From: Membranipora membranacea
Taxonomy: Eukaryota; Bryozoa; Gymnolaemata; Cheilostomatida; Membraniporidae
NCBI GenBank assembly: GCA_914767715.1
Contig: OU612067.1
Location: 30,292,162 to 30,356,161, forward strand
Direction of reading: 5' to 3'
Length of the DNA stretch: 64,000 nt
The notes under the pieces are model-generated. The model did no database searches, was not told the origin of the DNA, and saw nothing but the letters and a program-made list of their open reading frames with translations. A program made the position numbers and the translations under genes. This document shows positions 24,301-37,385 of this stretch, in pieces; position 1 is the stretch's first letter; each line of letters begins with the position of its first letter.

Positions 24301-24567
24301 ATGCAGCAAGTCAACGATGCTCCGCTAGTGAGACTCTCATCTAACGCAAACACAATATCTAATAATCCACACACGGATTCCAGCACTCAAACTAGAGAGA
24401 GCCATGAGGCTCACACTCACAGTGAGACTGCAGCATCATCTCTATCAGTGGATATGAGTAGTCAAGTTCAGACTGAACTTGTTGTGCTGTGCTGTCTGGA
24501 TTGTGGAGCATGTGAACCACTTGGTCCTCCTACTAATAAGCCTACAACTCAGATAACCCAACACGTG
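24301..24567 (+). CDS. Hypothetical Ser/Thr/Asn-rich open frame, possible first exon
   Basis: An open frame starts at ATG 24,301, about 55 bp after a TATATAAAA box near 24,243. It is rich in Ser, Thr, Asn and His with a short Cys cluster (VVLCCLDCGAC) and reaches a possible splice donor CAC|GTGAGG at 24,567; without splicing it stops at 24,579 after 92 residues. No family was recognised and no second exon was found, so this may be chance. Confidence 0.25.
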
Positions 24568-25051
24568 AGGGTGACTTGACGTTTAATGCGTTTCTATGTC
24601 TTCAAACATTGCGTTGTGAGCCCATGCAACAGTTTATAGATGTCAAGATACTGCAAGTCTCCTCCTTGGATAGTCCCATATTCGTTCTCTTTATGTGCAA
24701 TACTGTCTTTTAACTAAGACCTCGCGTAGAGAGTGACTTTTATGATTATGCTGCAGACCATGATTGTGGCATGATGGTGCTAGATATTTCAACAAGATTG
24801 CTTATTTAAGCTGAAACAAATTGATTTAGGTTTGAATGTTCCCTTCTGTTTACTTTCATCGCAAATGCATTCACATATGTGCGCTGGCTAATAATCAAAG
24901 ACTACAAAGGGACGAAAGCATTATGTAGTCCGGCAGCTAGTCCTGCAGTATCTATGCTATATTAAAAATATGTTGCACTTCTAGGGAAAAATTATGTTTA
25001 GTGCTAGATATTACCCCCCTTTCTCATCTATGCTCATACTTATGTCCCTTT

Positions 25052-25383
25052 AGAGACCTGCTAGGGATAGAAGTACCTTTAGAGACCTGCTAGGGATAGA
25101 AGTACCTTTAGAGACTTGCTAGGGATAGAAGTACCTTAAGAGACATGCTAGGGATAGAAGTACCTTTAGAGACCTGCTAGGAATAGAAGTACCTTTAGAG
25201 ACCTGCTAGGGATAGAAGTACCTTTAGAGACCTGCTAGGTATAGAAGTACCTTTAGAGACCTGCTAGGGATAGAAGTACCTTTAGAGACCTGCTAGGGAT
25301 AGAAGTACCTTTAGAGACCTGCTAGGGATAGAAGTACCTTTAGAGACCTGCTAGGGATAGAAGAGACCTGCTAGGAATAGAAG
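25052..25383. repeat. 29-bp minisatellite, about 12 copies
   Basis: Head-to-tail copies of the unit AGAGACCTGCTAGGGATAGA followed by AGTACCTTT. Eleven units start at 25,052 and every 29 bp to 25,342, with single-base variants in copies 3, 4, 5 and 7; the eleventh is cut short and followed by a shorter variant ending at 25,383. Not a CRISPR array, as there are no unique spacers. Confidence 0.97.
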
Positions 25384-28089
25384 ATGTAAAATGGAAAGTG
25401 TCACAGGGCGTATCTCTGCACAGAAGAAACGATAAGGTGAGATCAGTGGTCTACTTATTCCCACTGACTCTTGTGTCCGCCATATTTGATCACCTTGTTA
25501 TGAGTGTGAGGAAGGTCACTGGTATGGAACCACATTCTCAAGAGAAAAAAATTAATCCTGGTTTTTGCTTATGGAACCCATCCGCGATGTCAGTAGCATG
25601 GGAAGATTTAACACATTGCAGTTTGATTAGTCGAGATGGCCAAATTTAACATCCGTTTGGTTTTTGAGAAATGGTGAAAGTGCGTATATTTTTCTGATAC
25701 ACTGACCCAAGCACCTGCCTGTATCCATCATTATCTTTGCCATGCATTGATTTAACAGTAAATGCTGTTTTATTTTGTAGTTGGAAGCATAAAATTTACA
25801 ACTGATCTTTAAACCTCTGCCCAAGTATGTTTCTACTCACACAACTTGAATTTCTTACTTACCTTCATCCAGTCTCAATGTCACTGTAATGATAACTTAT
25901 GCTCCAATATGCCATCAACAATGGATTAGCATCTCAAAGTGGACTGTCACAACATGACAAGTTCCTTTAATCTGTTAATGATCTTCAAAAAGTTACTCAG
26001 GCTCGGAATGTTTTTGTCGTGATCACTGATTTATAATACATTGTATTATAAATCAGTGGTCGTGATGTAAGGGCTCGTTCTCAGCACAGCAGATATACCA
26101 GGCAAACTTGTCACGCATAAAGAGATGTCAGTAGTCAGCACCCATCTCTCCATGCTTTACATACACTACTACCTGTATACCAATTATGCATCATAAACCT
26201 ACCGAGTCATCATAATCCTCATAAATTCGTGATATCTTGTATAAATCAATATACCATCTATAACTATATCATTCAAAGGTATTTCATTTCACGTGGGTAA
26301 ACTTTGTAGCTTTCAGTCAACCAATCCTGTCATTACCAGATTGAGTTATTTCCCCTTACCAATTGAAAAGACAACTACCAAATTATGAAGCAAAATATTC
26401 ATAATATAAAAATCTTGCACTGGATAATTGTATTTGTAATATTGATTTGATATCAATTCTTCAACATAAAGCTCTTGTGTGGTTGGCTTATATTGGTTAA
26501 TGAATGAATGGCGTCAAATACTGCCAAATTCCCTAGTTACTAAAATAGAATACAGAATTTTCTTTGAAACTTTGCAAATTAGCCATAGTGTGTAGAAAAT
26601 AATACCCCAAAGTATCTTACCTATAACATGGGATGATCGATTATGTATCAGTGACCTTCTTCAGTGATATTTCTTAAAGCTTATTTACTATTTTTCCTTT
26701 TTCTCCTACGCTGGTGAAAACTGTGTTGCGATGCGCTTACTTATATAAATGTTTAAATTTAAATGTTCTGCTCTTATTATAAAATAAACATTGATGATTC
26801 TGTAAGCAGATAAATTTGTGTCCTCTGAATCATTGAGAAAACACATACGCAGTAATATTCTTTCAGCATAAGGGTCTATATATATACGCAAGGAGGTGAT
26901 GATAGCGGCAAGTGTTGCATAACGTCACCATGCTATCTTCAGAGTATTTGAATAATGACTCGCATTATTACAGCAGTGAAAGTTTGTCCTAGTAGTTGAT
27001 GTGCCATTCTTATTGTGAAAAGCTTGGGACAGGCAGTTATCGTTCCTCTCGATTGTTTTCTGAATATCTCATCATGTTTACCATTCTACACGGACTAATA
27101 GCTTTGAAGATAACTTTGGTTCTGGTGAGTTGTGGCTGCTCTACTACTGGCTACCGGAATGCTGACCACACCTTGATATTGGTGATTGGCATAAAAATTG
27201 CAATTGAAAAACATATTCATAATGACCTTTGTCTAATTTCACATTTGATTAATATGTGCTGACTTACATGCTCAATTGCTTTTAACAGAGCTTGGCATGT
27301 AGCTGTGATTCTCTCATGTTTTACGAGCCAGCAATACAATTTGTGTGCTCATATCATTCTTCCACTTATACTATGGCATCTCCAAAGTGAGTTGTCTAAC
27401 TTTCACTAGCGGCGAGTCCGAGCTTTGCTAATTATGTTGACCTATGTTGTCTCCAGGCGACAATCTATCTTTATTTTCAATGGTGTTTCAGTGATGAAAG
27501 TGAAGTATATCCAGCTGGTTTTACTGTGGCAATATTCCTGTGACACCGCTATGCTGAGAAAAACACTTACTTGTGAGTTATTTACTTTGTTTGACACTCA
27601 ATCCCAATACAGGCCTATGCGATACCACAAGTCATTATCTAATTGGGAACATGCTTTCATCAGTTGATGATAGGATCAAAACTTTTCCTCTCTTACCTTT
27701 TCTTGCAGTCAAATATTTATATTTAACAAGCTGCATGTTGTTTGACAACCAATTTCTCGCATTACCGATAATTAAATTATTTCTATACCTCAAAGGTAGC
27801 ACCACATTTGTGTCACAATTTTGTTTAGTCTTGGATGGATTTTAATAATCTTTCTTTGAGCACAGTACATTGTTGTTTGAAGGCGACATGCTCACACTGC
27901 TTACATCAAACCAATCAATGCATGTAATGCATCTCATTTGTGGAGGAATAATAGAAGGAATTCCAACTTTGAAGGTTACTCAAAAGACAAGTTCATGGCC
28001 TTTTGATTTCTTTACCTTTTTTCGGAGTGAGTTTAGAGGATCATTAGTACCTTGCTGTAGTTTTGCGATTAACAATCATGGTGACGAAT
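25384..28089. other. Long non-coding stretch
   Basis: No gene was recognised. Short open frames (for example 25,398-25,649, 26,996-27,262, 27,425-27,667 and 27,573-27,845) overlap each other, have no conserved motif and no consistent splice pattern. It contains the perfect inverted repeat at 26,024-26,058 listed separately. Confidence 0.45.
26024..26058. repeat. Perfect 17-bp inverted repeat with 1-base centre
   Basis: Left arm CACTGATTTATAATACA at 26,024-26,040 is the exact reverse complement of 26,042-26,058, with a single T between. The flanks GTGAT/GTCGTGAT are imperfectly mirrored too. Function unknown. Confidence 0.95.
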
Positions 28090-29205
28090 AGTGTTTCGCG
28101 ATAACCAATACTAGTTTGTAAGAAACACGAGATCTCTGGCTCATGCATTCTCTTATTCAGTTGACTGTACCAGATATTTCCGAAGAGAAAAGATGCTGTC
28201 ATTATCCTAAGACCTTAGCCTTGTTCTAAACCAACTACATACAACCAAGAAAAAGCTCAGAACTAAAAGACATTACTAATGTCTCGGATTAGAGCTTGAC
28301 AGCTGAAGAAAGAATATCATGTAAGCTTGCATCATGTAATAGTGTTGCCCTACACCTTATTTTCCATGTACTTATTGTTGTTGTGTCTTAAAGGAGAAAG
28401 CAACATAATATTTCTCACTTTTGCTGGTCAGAGGCGTGACTGTGAATGATACTCTGAAACAGCCCCTCAAACTCTCCCTCTAAAATGTTGTGAAATCAAA
28501 GCCGCCATCATTGGCAATGATTTGAGTAAATACCTAAAAAATATGGACTATCTATATCTTTCTTGTGAATCATGTATTATTGGTAGCCGTTCAATAATTA
28601 AAGGCTAGCAAGTTCTGAAAATTCCAAATTGAAAGTTTCTCTGTCTGAGCGCAACATATTCATTTCCCTAGCTTTTATCTGAGTGATTTACACGAATCAC
28701 GAGGGACCATACAAGTCATGATGATGTCAGAGAGTTTCCAAGTATTACCAATGCTTTCTATGGAAATCTCTGACTCTAAGTTTTTATTCAGTTGACTTGT
28801 AACAGATAGTTCCCTGCTTGTAGGCATGCGATATTATCAATAGCCTGATAAATTTGCCTTGATCTAACCAAGAATAAGCTCAGAACTAAAATACAATGTT
28901 ATTGTCTTGGAAGCACAAAGATAATGTAAGTTTGAAATAATATTGATAATGTCTGCAGCGTGACTATGAGAGTCTAAACCGTAAGAGCTCAACCCTCAAT
29001 TTCTCCCTTTGCCCAGTTGTGGAATCAAATCCACCAGAATATGATGAGATTCATGTAGCTCTAAAAAATTCTTTATCTTTCTTCACTATCATGTATAGTT
29101 TGTGTTTGTTGAATAATTACAGGCTAGCAAGTTCTAGAGTGACCGTCCTCTGTGTGCAGATTGACGATTTGTTCACCTCTGAACAGACAGAGGATAACTG
29201 AATAT
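28090..29205. repeat. Diverged tandem duplication of about 0.6 kb
   Basis: The segment at about 28,130-28,640 resembles about 28,720-29,140: both contain a 'TTCAGTTGACTGTA/TTGTAACAGATA' stretch, 'AAGCTCAGAACTAAAA', 'GTTGTGGAATCAAA..CC', and 'AATAATTA..AGGCTAGCAAGTTCT' in the same order. The second copy holds a short open frame (29,019-29,201) with PPEYDEI that the first has lost. No known element was recognised. Confidence 0.7.
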
Positions 29206-29539
29206 CAGACTGCTGGTTTAGTGATAGCTAAGTGAGGTCAGAGCATCATTCTGTGTGAGTTGGTGTTCATGAGAACGACAGTAGGGTAAGCTCACCATTG
29301 TACTATACTACCTCAAATCTCATGTTTCGCTGTCGATGATAATTAGTTTGGATTAATAGGGCCAGTGGGCAAAACTACTTTTGTTGAAATTGGTCTTTTT
29401 ACCATATGGTAAGAGAAAAAGCTAAGGTGCTTCCTTGTTAGTGACTGGTTGCACTATTTTAAACCCCTCTAGAGTTGAATGATAATATTGAGAACAATAA
29501 TAATGCCCGCCTTTCATTTAGTACAGGATAATATATTTC

Positions 29540-32300
29540 AGGCGGCTTTAAGTACACAAAAAGCAAGAGAATTTGACAAGGCCTATGTAGAGATTTGAAA
29601 ACTGAAATCATAACAAACGGAGCCTGAGGCTTATTAAAAGAATTGCAGCCATGTATGTATGTGTATTAAAAATGCTATCTTGTAATATAAAGACTAGTCC
29701 ATACTCCTGTAGGCTTTTATCTGGTGAACAGGATCTTGGAAGTAGTGGTTCATAAATCATCTGGCAGGCTTTGCCCGCTGGGATCCTTCATCTCCCCTGT
29801 AGCCTTTTATTTGGCCTTAACAAAATCAGACCGCTAAAGTCTAATTAGCACCATAGTATATTTGAAGAATAAGTTAAGCAAACAACAACAGAGAATGCAA
29901 TGTGGTAGAGCAAATAAGGACAAGATAACTATACAAGGCCTAAAGAAATATGCACTTCATGAAGAGCTGAAAAAATGAACATCAGAATAAGCACAGTGCT
30001 TGAGGCTTATTTTAAAATGAAAAAGAATTGCGTCCATGTAGAACACGCATTTAAGAATATTATCTCCAAGTTTAGAGATTAGCCCAAACCCCTTCAAGCT
30101 TTTAGCTGAAGACCAGCATTTTCAAAGTAGTGGTTCATGAATGCTCTGACACGGTTTGCCCACTGGGATTGTGGGTCACATTTAGCTTCAGATCAGATTT
30201 TAAATACAAATTAGCTGGTGAAGAAGACTTCTGAAACCTTTTAGAATTTCTCTGCACAATGGTCACGTTAAGAAAATAACAATACAAAAACAGCAGGCAG
30301 AGGAGATAAAAAAGAGTAAAAATAGCGAAGGCAGTAAAACTTCTATGGCTAAACATGGGTATGCCTATTTCAACTAAAACACCCCTTATAATGCATGCAC
30401 CCTTTGATCACAGAGGGCTGCTACAGGCCTGAATGTCTCTCCCTTCTCCTAGGGACTAACCATGATTTATAGGATGGGTGCGGCGATCAGAGTGACAAAA
30501 AATACAATGAAGAAGTAATTTTTAAGCTTACAAGCTGGCATTAATAACTTTCTCGAGACATGGTGATCTTCAAAGCTATGGAGTCGGACACGATATCAAA
30601 CATTGTACCATGAATATGCACGTCGTTGGATTAACTAAAATGTTTGTGCATTGACAAAATAGTAATAGTATTTATTTTCGAATAATTACATTTCTAAATT
30701 AAGTATTGATCGCCTTAAAATTAATATAAACGTGAATATAATTATAAAAAAAGCATACTGCTCTGAGTTGTCGCTTATGGTGGAGCTATTTGGTAATAGA
30801 ACGCTTCATGCTTCACTCCCAATAATCAGCTTACCATGTGTCTGATGCACAGCACCTCTGATTACCTATATTCTTTGGTAAACAAACAGCATCAGTATCA
30901 TTTCATTCAAGAATTCACTTTTGGCACCCTTAACAAATGAAAATAGGTGGTGATTACTTGATAAGTTCACAAATGGTAACGGAGTATATGCAAATAGATG
31001 ATTTATTTATTTATTACTTAAATATTATCTCACCCTATTTAGGTTAAATTAGATATAAATAACAAGGCAACTTATTTTTTGAAGTTAAAATTCTTCAGTG
31101 CATGATTGACTGTATTGTTCTATTATTAAACGGAGGTTGATCCACAAAGCGGCACTATTCAATCAACCTGAAGAGCCTTCCTTTTGTGTCCTTACATCGA
31201 TATTGGGAGTTGCTCCCCTCATCTTGTGAATTGACAACTCTTAATACATGTTAAAGGCTTAACATTACCCAAAATAAATCATTATCATCTGACTCAATGA
31301 TTTTTTTCTGTAACACTGAAATCCGACTCTGTTTATCTCATTTGCGATCTCAGACAGGAAATGGGGATATTTTAGAAAGAGATACACAGTTTTGCCTGGA
31401 TCCTTTTATAAGAATAGAAAAGTGAACAATAATTACTCAAGTTTGTATCTAGGAATATACATAGAAAATATGTATCACTTACTTTCCTGATTAGTCTTGA
31501 TTTCATTGGTGGCATCAAGAAAATACTCATTCGTGAACACTCCTGCAGGCCTCGGCTGCAAGGACTGTAACTCTTTCTTAACAAGCTGCAGAAAAGAGTA
31601 ACAAACTCATTAAACTAGGGCTGAACATCAGCAGCAGTGATAATTAATATCGATAGACAAATCATGAGCCTAGAGGTAGCCATGTGTTTGAGTATATCAA
31701 CAAGATAGTGACTTTAGAAATTGTGGGTAAATAACAGGGTGAGAGATTGTAATTTCAGTAACAAATTCATAAAACTAAGGTCTAATGCGCACCATAGCTA
31801 CATTCAAAAAATAAGTTTAGCACAAAAATGTAATGCAATGAGAACAAGAAGATTAACAATAGAATAAGCACAACGCTCAGGGCTTATTTAAAGAAAAAAG
31901 ATAATCGCAGCCTTGGAGTAGGTGCATTGAAGAATAGCTTTGTCACTAGCTGATATAGATGAATGTAAAACCAATCCGTGTCAACCTGATATTTTCCAGT
32001 CAGCGATGACTAAGGTCTAATTAGCAGGTTTTAAAAATATTTCTTAACAATAGCTAAATTTAGAGAATAACCAAACAAAAACAGCAGGCAGAGTAGGTAA
32101 AGTCACAATGGCAAAGTCAGAAAAAACTTTTGTGGTTGAATATTGATGTGCCTCTTTCAACCAAAATCACCACTTATAAATGTGTGGACCTGTCGATCGC
32201 AGAGGGGTGCTACAGGCCTGAGTGTTTCTGCTTCGCTCCTATAAAGAATGGGATGAAAAAGTAACCATGATTTATTTAGGTGGGTAATACGCGAAGTTGA
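29540..32300. repeat. Cluster of related dispersed repeats (three copies)
   Basis: Three diverged copies at about 29,560-29,830, 29,960-30,480 and 31,850-32,280 share blocks such as 'GAGGCTTATT..AAA..GAATTGC', 'CTTTTA(T/G)CTG', 'GTAGTGGTTCAT' and 'AAAACAGCAGGCAGAG', with more distant members near 34,140 and 50,730-50,960. On - the best preserved copies (30,110-30,175 and 50,830-50,930) read W-x-N-..-F-M-N-[HN]-Y-F-E-N-A, suggesting remnants of an old coding sequence. No known transposon was identified. Confidence 0.65.
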
Positions 32301-34500
32301 GGGCTTGGGGTAACTTAAAAATTGAACAAGTAAAGAAAACTTGCAATTATTTTCACTTATAATTTACTCCAGTAAATGCGATTATCTATGCGCCAGAGGG
32401 AGATCAGTTTAGATAGAAAAGAATAAGAATAGAATTTTTTCATGCTACGAGCCTGCCTTATTCAGTGTCTTTTTTGTACCTAAACTGTCTTCAATAAGTG
32501 CAAAATAATTTACAATTAGCGGCTTAGCAATGAGCAGCTGTTTATCCGATGTTTTTTTTCTGTTTGGCTAGCACATTTCTACCCCCAGGTTTATATTTAG
32601 AAACTTTATCACCTTTGACATTTGATATTATAATATTATGGCCCCTGCCATAAGGTATATGGTAGACAAATACTTCTTGTTTGCCCAAAGACAAAGGGGT
32701 CTGGTTCATCTGCCGTCTTAGGCATAGAGTCTTTTTTTTCGAACCACTCGTTATGCTATTTTGAACATTGCCGAAAGTTTTTATTATTTTTTTTTTCTGT
32801 GCGATGCAGAGACTTCTTGTCTGTGCTTAACAACACAACATCGCATATTTAAGTACCAAAGAATTCATGCCCATATTATGATATATGATATGATATAGAT
32901 TATAATATCATTGTGCTGTATCAAGACATTTTTGATAAGTTAGGAGTTATTTTCCCTTTCTTCCCCTCAGTAAGCCAATTATAACAATGGTTGCTTGAGC
33001 TCATATAAATTTCCTTCTCGTATACGAGTCAAGTTTTCAGCAGAAATTTCGGATGAGAAATAGATCTTGGTGTGACGGTCTGTTCATTCTGGTAGGCTCA
33101 ATGCTAGGTATCAAGATTTTATATGGAAGCTCTTATCTTGATGCTCTCATCTGGAAAGGACCTAGCAAGATAGAACAAGCCTTGGGTGAACACCAAGTGT
33201 GTCAACTGTTAAGGGGGCTGGAGACGGTCACACACCTCTTGGTAACTCGTAAAGAGCTGCATCCAGCCCGTGATCTACTGGCCTGGTATACACAGTGTTT
33301 TCGTTTACATGGAGATAATACATATAGGGAGCTTGCCATGTCAAATGCAGTTTTTTTCTGATTGAGTTGGGAAAAATGGATGAGACCGCCAATTTCGCCA
33401 TCATGTTGTGGCACTTACAAAGGTTATGTGGGGCCTTGAGGTGCCCCTTACCTTTTGACAGTGAGTTTTTAATTTCGATATAAAAATTTTTGTCTGCTGT
33501 TGAACCCTTTTTCAGCAATATCAATGGAGTGAATGAGTAATTGTGTACATATTTGTTTTCCTACATCCAGGTAGTTTCAGTTGTTTTTCTTTTCCCATGG
33601 TTTTTTTTCTGACAGTCACTCTCAATGACTTACCAAAATTTGTTTTCATTTGTTGCCAACTCTTTGGTGAGCCACGGCACACCCTTTTCCGCAGCTAGTG
33701 TGTTAAGGCAATCGCTTTCTGCATGAGAATTTGTGGTGAGTCGGTCACAGCTCACAAATTCCCCAATCAAATTTCATCTCACAAATATTTCCTACCCTTC
33801 ACAAACATTATGTGCTGTGAGCGACATCAAATGGTTGAACAGGGCCATATGGGCTCAATCCCTATATTTTCTGGGTCTCTTGTCTGATTATCATAAGTTT
33901 GATAAAAAGCGTTGTGGACCATTAGTTTGTCAATGTTCTGGCATGCCTAAAATAAGACAATAAGTGGCTTTAGCTCTACACAAAAAAAGACAAGATAGTT
34001 TGACAGGCCTGAATGAATATGTATTATAATGAAGAAGGTATGCTAAAAAATTGAAATCCGCATAAATACATATATATCATTTGAGCCCAATCAAAATAAA
34101 ATAAAAAATTGCGACTCGCACTGAATACCTTGTGTAAAGTAGTAAGCTCCACCTCATAAAGGCTTTTAATTTGTCTTCAGCATTGAGGAAATATCATAAC
34201 AAGAAGTCTTTGACAGGTTTCGGTGTCTGAGATTGTTGATCAGGCTGAGATAATCTCCGGCTTTGGTTTGTAATATCAAATTGTAACAGCGGTGAAAAAG
34301 TGATCATCAGACTAAGAGACACATGCAATGGGCTTATATAAGAAATGAGTGAAGCTGACTAGGTCATAGTACAGTCATAAGAATTAATAGAGAGGTTTTA
34401 CTGATTTGATAACCTCAGATGTAATAAAAGGCTATCAGTTAAAAATAGCAAAAAAAATTGATATTTGTATAATGTTTCGAGTTTGATAATTTATCAACTT
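32301..34500. other. Non-coding stretch with one unassigned open frame
   Basis: Mostly AT-rich and featureless. A 102-residue frame on + at 33,053-33,361 begins with a hydrophobic stretch (LFILVGSMLGIKILYG) but has no recognised motif and frames of similar length overlap it on -, so it is not called as a gene. A distant member of the 29.5-32.3 kb repeat family lies near 34,130-34,260. Confidence 0.4.
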
Positions 34501-34539
34501 AAAATTAATAGAAACATGGTTATGATACCAAGAGGTGCA

Positions 34540-34870
34540 CACTGCTCTGATTTCTTGGTGCAAATGTTGATGCTTCTATGTGAAAGTCAAAGGACATGGT
34601 GCCGAATGAATCCACACTTTTAGTATCCTCACCAAAATTTTTCATCAGTACACGGCGCTAATATAACTGCAGTGCCACTTTCCTTGAGGTATTGTTTGTC
34701 TGATTCAAGATCATCAAATCCATTTTAGGCAGATGACTTAATACTTCTTATGGAAAACCAGTTCTTGAATAAGCAAGCTATTTTTCCTTTGGAAAATGCA
34801 TATAATGAATAGTTAGCATTTCCTTTGTTTCCACTTTTTGCACTTTTTGCAACAAAACCTAATCGCCTAA
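34540..34870 (-). pseudogene. Decayed copy of the hybrid-binding-domain ORF
   Basis: On - the translation gives NYSLYAFSKGKIACLFKNW, then a stop in place of the Tyr of the YKxF motif, then NGFDDLESDKQYLKESG, closely matching the ORF at 43,556-44,044 over the whole domain. The downstream acidic Ser/Asp stretch (GEDTKSVDSFGTMS) is also recognisable after frame changes. The stop and frameshifts make it non-functional. Confidence 0.75.
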
Positions 34871-35356
34871 TCGCCTAATCCCAGAACTATACATATCTGA
34901 CCCAAAGCATCGGTAATAAATGTAACACAGCAAGATTGATAATTATAGTAAGGGTATATCAATGAACTGGCAAGGTTACCGACTTTCATCGTACAGCAGA
35001 TCAATTCCTGTTCCCACAAAGTAGATGAGTAGATCTTAGTTTATCCCCCGCATTGTAACTGATCATGTCAGAGTGCTCATAGCCTGAATAAAATTACTGC
35101 CAATGAGAGCCTTATCTTAGAAATCAGCTCAATGTGTTAATAAGTTGCATCAGAGTGCTGGGCTCGGGTTTCATGGCATTGACGACATCCAATGGTTCAG
35201 TCAACCAATCTTACTTTCAATCCTAAGCAACCAATTTTTTTACTGCATAAATAGTGGCTATAACAGTCATTTTCTTTTTTAATACCTTATTTGGCAGTCT
35301 AAATCATTTTTACATTTAGTGCCAAAACAGAAAAGAGAGAAAAAAAAAGAAGAAAA

Positions 35357-37246
35357 CTATATAAGTGAGATGAGATATTTAAATAGACTGCGTTCGAAAC
35401 AGGATAGTCTTGCCATTGAACTAAAAGATACTGGTATATCATTGTACGATTTAATCTTGATGTCATTACATTGATTAAGTTTAAAAATATCTCTCCTTGG
35501 ATATCTGCTATAAACACTTATATACAAATTACTCACAAACTCAGGAACAGAACTATTGAATATTTGATACCCATATATGGAATTAAAACACACAAGCAAA
35601 CTTGGAAGTGGTAAAATATTAAATGTTTTACACAGTGTACTTGTATCAGTAAGATAATATGGTATTTGGTGAACATTAGCAATAATTCTCATGGCAGACT
35701 TCTGCTTTAAAAATATGCTATCTATCAGATATTTCTGTGATAAGTTGAGATCAATTTGTATCCCAGATATGAGATGGCTATGGATAAACTAGAAATAGAA
35801 CTGCCTTCTTCACCTACTTTAAGACATATCTTAATTTTTGGTTTCCCAAACACAAGGAAGTGTGACTTCTTGATATTTCTAGTCATCCTATTCAAAACAC
35901 ACCATTCATGAATCTTTTCCAAATCCACGGAGCACAATCGTTCTAGTTGAAGGAAATCTGAATGTGAGCAGGTGAATGTGGTATCGTCAGCATAAGCGTG
36001 AGTCGATGATGACAAAGACAATGTCAACAGATCATCGATGAACATCAAAAACAGAGATACCTGATTTGAAAAGCTGACAAACTGTCTCCTATCCACTAAA
36101 AAGGATTTGAGAATTTGTAAAGATGAGCCTTCTATCTTGAAATTCTTGAGCTTTTGATACAAAATCAGGTGATCAACGCAGTCGAATGCCTTGCAGAAGT
36201 CCAAAAACATTGCAATGGTTATCTGTTTCTGCTTTTTATCATTACTATCTGACAAGATTTTATGAACTGAATTAGTACAAGAATTTCCCGTGCGAAAGCC
36301 TGCCTGCAAGTTATGAATGGCTTTGTCTTTTGTGAGGAAATTCGTCAAACAGACGTTACCAGGTTTCTCGAATACTTTTGATAATATAGGAAGAATGGAG
36401 ATAGGTCTATAATTTGAAGGATTGCTCTTGTCACCTTGTTTGAAAATAGGTGTAATTCTAGCCAATTTCCAATCAGATGGGAAACCGCCTACAGACAAAA
36501 TCCTATTGAACATATCATTCAAACTATCCACTATATAAGGCAGCGTTTTCTTCAGCATTTGGACAAAAATGCCGTCCGGACCAGTAGATTTATTTGAAGA
36601 AATTTTTTTAAGATATAAGCAAATTGATGCTGGAGTAAAACTTTCGAACGATAACAAATTGCCTTTAATGGCATATTGATTTGAGTTCACCTGGAGAGGA
36701 AACCTATCTCTGACAAATTTAGAACATAGTTTTGAGGCTACCGTAGAAAAATACTCGTTCATAACATCAGCTGTAATATCTGATGAGCAAACAGAATGAG
36801 GATTTTTGGATTTCAAGTTCAAAGCCTCCCAAAGAGGTTTAGTATTCCGAGATTTGGAGTTTTTCACTAGATTCTCAAAATGGATCTTTTTAATCCCTCT
36901 TAATCATATTTGTAACCAAATTCCCCTCTCTTTTATAATCTTTCCATTTCGCCTTGTCTTTGAGATTATCTCGAATCTTCATTTGGTTTCTAACCTCTTT
37001 ATCTAACCAAGGTTGCATAATTTTAGATTTCACAAATTGTGTTTTTGGTTTTACCAGTTTGTGTATATTGTATTTGAAAATATTGGTAAACTCAGAGACC
37101 ATAGCATCGCAATTTCTGGACACTATGACCGGATTCCAGTTTATATTGGAGAATACCTGAGATATGGTTTCAGAAGTGAGAATAATCATAAAAAACAAAG
37201 ACGGTCTTTCCAATCTGCTTGTGTACTCCGATCTTTCGTACAGCAA
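35357..37246 (-). pseudogene. LINE linker and reverse transcriptase
   Basis: 37,246-36,890 is the linker between endonuclease and polymerase. 36,867-35,725 holds the polymerase: NKSTGPDGIF, WKLARITPIFKQGD, NYRPISILPILSK, QAGFRTGNSC, FLDFCKAFDCVDH and HAYADDTTF with the catalytic YADD. The GVPQGSxLGP block before FLMFIDDLL is missing, so about 20 residues are deleted. The C-terminal part continues in another frame from 35,692 to 35,357 (MRIIANVHQIPYYL ... FERSLFKYL). Interrupted and inactive. Confidence 0.9.
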
Positions 37247-37385
37247 ATGTCAAATAGTGATCACTAATTGACGTTTTAATAACAGAAACATGTTTCATGT
37301 TATTGATTGATTTGTATTTTTTTACATACGATATCATGGCGAGGATGATGAAGAAATGTATGTATATGACAGCTCTTGGTGTAAC

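Noticed and set aside
25052-25383. CRISPR-like array
   Set aside because: Units follow head to tail without unique spacers, and the genome is animal.
27425-27667. Second Derlin fragment (YVVSRRQS and KYIQLVLLW resemblance)
   Set aside because: Similarity is short and weak, without supporting splice sites or the GIAVGH or terminal GxAWG motifs.
33053-33361. 102-residue open frame on + as a gene
   Set aside because: No motif, no neighbours, and overlapping frames of similar length on the other strand.
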